From positions 143,051,954-143,115,953 of the forward strand of contig CP136064.1 of assembly GCA_032622095.1 (NCBI GenBank): a DNA stretch of 64,000 bases, in the 5' to 3' direction. Below the pieces are notes generated by a model, which was not told the origin of the DNA, did not search any database, and was given only the letters and a program-made list of their open reading frames with translations. The position numbers were made by a program, and so were the translations under genes. Shown piece after piece: positions 59,209-64,000 of the stretch (position 1 is its first letter; each line of letters opens with the position of its first letter). This DNA is from Siphonodentalium dalli (lineage: Eukaryota; Mollusca; Scaphopoda; Gadilida; Siphonodentaliidae).

Positions 59209-59275
59209 GTGTAGATGAAATCTCGTATTTTAGCACCAGGATTGTTGTGTTTGTGATGGCAAAAATGTGGGTTTG
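59209..59275 (-). CDS. RIN: RIN family exon, most 5' exon seen
   Basis: The 67-bp exon lies between a CTTTCAG acceptor and a GTGAGT donor. After two bases of a split codon it reads NPHFCHHKHNNPGAKIRDFI then Y and two bases of Thr. It is in frame with the 58312 exon (RDFIYT|LSQDH). The previous exon must end with one base of a split codon; I could not find it to the right, so the SH2 domain and proline-rich part expected in RIN proteins are probably outside the window. The assignment depends on frame continuity more than on its own sequence. Confidence 0.8.
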
Positions 59276-59607
59276 CTGAAAGAATAAAATATGAAATTAC
59301 AGTATTTTTTTTAATTCACACATTTGTTATTCTAATTAATAGCCTAAGAATTAGAGCTTAGTTGTGATCCGTTTGTTACAATAGGCTTCAAAATTCAGAC
59401 CTCTTTAATAACATATTGAAATAAAATTGACTACCACTGGCATGTTCACTACAACTAAATTAGAGGTCTTATTCTATCTGAATTTTAAATCAAGCATTAA
59501 TATCGGTTCAAGACTTTGTGATGGATTTATGCAATGAAAACAACATAGATGACACATCAATATATGCCTTTGTAACATAAAAAAAAAGAAATACATCTAT
59601 TTCTAAA

Positions 59608-60580
59608 TGAGTGTCAATGACACTGTAGCTCAACTTTGGGAGGAGTTCATTTTTTGCTGAACAATCAGGAACAATGAAAAGAAAGATAAAGAAGAAGTCA
59701 CGCTGAAGATCCATATAAAGTTTGATCATGATCGGATGAGAGATATGGTCTGTAGTTTGCGCCAAAGGATTTAGTCATACAAAAATTCAACGGATTTAGG
59801 GTCAAAATATGAGGCTCCCATCTAAAGGTCACTATGAAGATCCATATGAAGTTTGGTGATGAATGGATGAGGGATGTGGTCTGCAGGGTGTGCCAAAGGA
59901 TTTAGTCACACAAAGAGTAAATTCCAAGATGCATGGTCACTGGCAGCCATGTTTTCCAATGAATTTCGGTAAAAATAGGAGGCTCCCATCCAGATGTCAC
60001 TCCAAAGATCCATATGAAGTTTGGTGATGGTCAGGTGAGGGATCTGGTCTGTAGGCTGCACCAAAGGATTTAGTCATACAAAGAGTAAATTCCAAGATGG
60101 CTGCTGGCAGCCATGTTCTTGAATGAATTTCGGTCAAAATAGGAGGCTCCAATCTAGAGGTCACTCTGAACATCATATGAAGTGATCATCAGATGAGGGA
60201 TATGGTCTGTAGGGTATGCCAAATTATTTAGTCACGCAAAGAGTAAAAATCAAAAGTTGGCTGCTGGTGGCCATGTTTTTCATCGAAAATCATTCAAATT
60301 TTATAGCTCCCATCTACAGGTGATCACAATCGTGCCTGCAAAATAAATTAAGTTTCAATGACACTCTAGCTCAACTTGAGGAGGTGTTAATAATTTTATG
60401 CTGAGCACTGTGAGCAGTCAATAGAATGATAAAGAAGGAAAGTAAAAAAGTTCCACTAAATGGATTGGATTGTGTAAATGAAACTAATTTCATTTCAGAC
60501 ATTTCTCCACTAAATGTGGGCTGCAGGGTGTGCCAATGGATTCAAATGTGAAATCCAAGATGGCAGAACACTCTCATAAA
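59608..60580 (+). repeat. HINE/pearl-like arrays, GGCTCCCATCTAGAGG family, copies 2-3
   Basis: GTGTCAATGACACT, a self-complementary start motif, occurs at 59612 and, slightly changed, at 60353, each followed by AGCTCAACTT. From 59690 three to four core units of about 180 bp match the array at 40960-42035. The second copy is cut short near 60580. Terminal hairpins are missing. A further lone start motif lies at 62107. Confidence 0.65.
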
Positions 60581-60800
60581 CACACTGAAGATGGAAAAGC
60601 AATCTGCCGTCAAAATAATTGAGAGACTAGTAAATTGTCACCGACTTCCCATCATGCACAAACAGTCTTCTCATCAACAGGGGCAGCAACCACCTCCACA
60701 TCATAATATGATGATCATATAATTGCTGTGTTTGGTACCGACCGGGATAAGCAAGCTGTCCTAAATTGTTTTGACCGAACAAAGGGAACAAAAATTATAA

Positions 60801-60974
60801 ATCAGATCGGATCTCCCACCGGAGTTTAAGAGAGCCAGAGGTGAACTTGCGAATATCGCCTACACATTGAGATCTACTCATAAGAAGAAGATGAGAATAA
60901 GGGTTGAAGGAGTAAACATGGTACTGGAAACCAGAAACTCAGCTGGAAAGTGGGTGCTGCATCAGAGCGGTTGA
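60801..60974 (+). pseudogene. LINE ORF1 C-terminal remnant
   Basis: A 57-residue frame reads IRSDLPPEFKRARGELANIA then helical basic sequence, VEGVNMVLETRNSAG and a TGA. 'DLPPE(L/F)...R..L......AR......V..D.L.(I/V)' is a recurring C-terminal pattern of LINE ORF1 proteins. Upstream frames are broken. The 5' part and ORF2 are absent. Confidence 0.5.
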
Positions 60975-63900
60975 TTCCTGAACTATATCTGAGGTGTTGA
61001 ACATTTATTTAATTACGGTATCTGGTACAAGTGATCATTGATATGATTGGACGGAATTTATTTGATTTGGTGAAAAATCATTTGAGTTAAATATATGTTA
61101 TTTAGTTGTGGAAATTTAAACACATCAAATAAGAGTTGGTACAGTGATGACCAGGATGATTGGCTCCTTAGCCACGGTAGAGTTGTGGGTGGGTTTTTCG
61201 GGATTTGGTCGGGAGTGTGGCTTGTTGCCATTCATCATTCTCAATGCCCCCCTCCCCTCCTCACTGGTTCATTTGAGCCATAAGAGAGTTATACTTCCTT
61301 TTAACAGCCCTTCCACTTTCGCATTCTATATACCCATTTGAATAACAGCCATATTATGTAGTCTTTCCATTTTGTATCAACACTCTTGGATCCTAAATGA
61401 TATTTTAAGGGATTACCAAAGTTTAACCAAATTTGAAAGTGGTTCAATCTCCCCGAAACATAGTAATGTTGATTAAGGCGCCCTCGTTTTGTGAAGGACT
61501 GTGGAATAGGGATAAAGTATATCTCTCCAACCACAGTTACTTAAGGGCAAATTTCCCTTAAACTCTCCCTTCCATTTCCAATTTTTCGGAAAGGGGAGTC
61601 ATTGGGGGTCAAGTTTGCTTCGGCTGAAAATATAAACCTTGACCATCATACCAGTACTTAAGATATTAAAATACAAAATTTAAGATATGAGCTGGACTTA
61701 TTCCACTATAGATTTCATCTTCAAGTTGAAGAACACATTAAGTGCTGCCAACGATATTGAAACCTATACCGGAGATATTTTGGAGGATCGTGACTGGGGT
61801 TGTTCTGAGGCATCTCTGGTATAGCCCTAGAGGTGAGAATACCCACGGGACATTTAAATTCAGTGTAACTGGAAGTATTTTTATTTTTGTTTTCATATGA
61901 TATCTTGTGTTGATAATAATTATGCAATGTTTATTCATGAAATTCCGACTCTGAGACCCTATAGACTACTCTATCACATTTATGCAAGTGAAGTGACTGC
62001 TAGAATTTTCCTCATTACATTTTTTATTTTTCCTAATGGTTGATCAAAATACCATTAGATTTGATGAAATAGAATGGAATGAATAACACAATTACTTCAT
62101 AAATGAAAGTGTCAATGACACTGCAGCTCAACTTAGGTAGGGGAATAATTTAATGGTTGACAGTAAATGGAGGAATTAGGAAAGGTGCTAATTGAAATGT
62201 CTAAGTAAGACAAGATGTAAATGTGAAGAGAGACCAAAAAATAAATATTGGTGGAAGTAGAAATATGCTAATGGATTCTCTAGAAATATTTAGTCATATA
62301 AAGAGTAACGAGAGGCCGATCATGATCGGCAGATGTTTGACCCATACCTTGGCGATAGCGACTAGCCATAACTGATAATTTGTCAAAGATATGATCACAG
62401 GAATTAATCCATATATCAGTACCCATCTTGAAATCAAAAGCTCAAATAATTTGTCTTAAGAAAGAATAAAGTATTTGGGTTGGGGAGGAGTAGTTTTAAA
62501 TCTCATAACTCTGTCCCTATTCACACAAGGACCTCTCACTGTGAGATCCAATCGTTTGGTGATTTCGGAGGACATGTTTAGGAGTTTAAGGTAACTCATT
62601 GGAAGCAAAAGTGATAAATCCCTATCTTTGCCACTTTTGACATGCCAGATATTCAAAATTTATTATTCACTTCTAAAGAGAAATTATAATTGTTGACAAG
62701 CCAGACTGCTTAGAACGACATATATGTAGGGGATTCCATCTCATATTTAAATGGTACTTTAATTACCCCCCCCCCTTCCCCCCAGTTATTTGTTAATCAA
62801 ACATGGACAGATATAAGATCAGATCTGACCTGTGTATTAAATAAGATTAAGTGTTTCATAACAGGGGTGTATGGTTTTCAAAAATATATGTAGTTTATAC
62901 AATTCAAAAGTATTATCTATATAATGTTATACAGACATAATATGATGGGGATGCTGGCCCCTATGACCACTAAATCGTTCATATAAAAGAAAGTAAGTTA
63001 GCCCTCATTTGAATGGTTTCACACATTACAATGTTTTACAAGTAGCTTCGGCACTAAAAGCCACAACCTTCAATGTTAATCTTCTAAGTGCTCTGTGGCC
63101 CCTAAAATTCAATAAACCATGAAAATGTGAACAAATGGGAAAATAAGGTTCCTGGAAATACTAACATCTACCATATTGATTTTCAAAACAAGTCATCACT
63201 TACAATAGTCATGTATATTTATCTGCCTGTTTCCCATTGCATAGATAAATCATATTGGCTATCAGCTGTTGTTTTAATTTCAAATTGAAAGCACATGTCT
63301 GAAGGGTTAATATATTTTTCAAAAATCAATTAATCAGTCAATACCAAAATTGATAGAAGTGAATAGTGTGCAAAGATACCCAATAGATATTAAGAGATAT
63401 GAGGAAGAGTCCATGTACATTATAGCATGTGTCTATGGAAACCTTGGAAAGGGTTAATTATTTTTGAAGCAAATTTTAATGGAATTTAGAAGACACTTAT
63501 ATAGGTGAGGGGGGGGGGGGGGGCCTTATCTCACCCTGTAATGAAATTTCAAGAATAGGAAAAACACCAGTCTTGTGCTGCCATTAATCAATTTGACAGT
63601 TAGAATAAACAAACAGCCAGCCACCAGTGTTGTTTATATTGCTTGACCCACCAGAGCTCTGTATCATGTCATCACTCATTTCATAACAGATTTCACTTGG
63701 AATGACAACATCTATAAAAATCCTCTCATATACTCTGGATGTTGGATGATCACATGGTAATTTATTGATATCATTATATTACATGAAACTATTGTAATAA
63801 AATCTTCATATTTTCAAAACAGGATATCACACCTAATTAATCGTATAAAACTAAAATAAATGAAAGTGTCAATTTTTTTTTATTATTAAATTAATTTTTT

Positions 63901-64000
63901 TATTGTTATTAAAGTTCAAACAAAATTTAATATTTGTATACGCTAAATTTAGCAAGGAGCTAAATCTAAGAAATTTAAATTTTTTCTCGAAAAAAGGGTC
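60975..64000. other. Non-coding DNA upstream of the visible RIN exons
   Basis: I can support no gene. A lone HINE-like start motif (GTGTCAATGACACTGCAGCTC) lies at 62107-62128 with a scrap of core to about 62310. Homopolymer runs occur at 62767-62782 (C-rich) and 63508-63522 (G). A 66-residue minus frame at 62456-62656 looks somewhat protein-like but matches nothing I know and does not join in phase to the RIN exons. Confidence 0.45.

Noticed and set aside
62456-62656. 66-codon minus-strand frame considered as a further RIN exon.
   Set aside because: No clear acceptor/donor pair and no phase match to the exon at 59209; no RIN-like sequence.

Overview
This is a gene-poor, AT-rich stretch of an animal nuclear genome. 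Repeat content points to a marine lophotrochozoan, most likely a mollusc: a tRNA-derived SINE with a TGAT tail, several pearl-like/HINE (Helentron-associated) tandem-core elements that end in a hairpin plus CTAA, DIRS retrotransposons, and hAT, piggyBac and pogo families. The species cannot be fixed from the sequence alone.

One host gene runs through most of the window on the minus strand. Nine exons (59209-59275, 58312-58414, 42089-42178, 40311-40426, 39166-39241, 38376-38507, 27443-27494, 23633-23829, 16183-16306) join with matching phases into 318 uninterrupted codons. The product resembles the C-terminal half of a RIN family protein (Ras and Rab interactor; fly homologue Sprint): RIN-homology helices, then a VPS9 Rab5-GEF domain, then the start of a Ras-association domain. 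The 5' end lies beyond the right edge, and the rest of the RA domain beyond the left edge or unseen. Everything else between 16183 and 59275 is therefore intron.

Left of and inside the gene the DNA is a transposon mosaic. From left to right: a decayed hAT element with about 160-bp TIRs (1495-5655); a DIRS-like tyrosine-recombinase retrotransposon with gag, RT-RNase H and recombinase, all broken (5796-9975); two LINE fragments, apparently nested (10072-12340); a second, internally deleted DIRS-like element ending about 17 bp from a RIN splice donor (12661-16160); a piggyBac derivative (16380-17279); TACACTTA arrays around a small ORF with an NRF1-like palindrome upstream (18316-20985); a pogo-like element that kept its CENP-B-type DNA-binding region but lost its DDE core and carries a passenger ORF (24466-27234); HINE-like arrays with a nested hAT MITE (28300-30650); a SINE with a perfect 13-bp target duplication (31058-31369); and a 6.3-kb TIR element with ACCGAT arrays (31980-38237).

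The most unusual structure is a roughly 12.7-kb inverted-repeat element (45256-57924) in the largest intron. Its arms carry three layers of tandem repeats in mirror order, and its centre holds other nested transposons. No transposase is visible in it. No rRNA, free-standing tRNA, CRISPR or prokaryotic operon structure is present.
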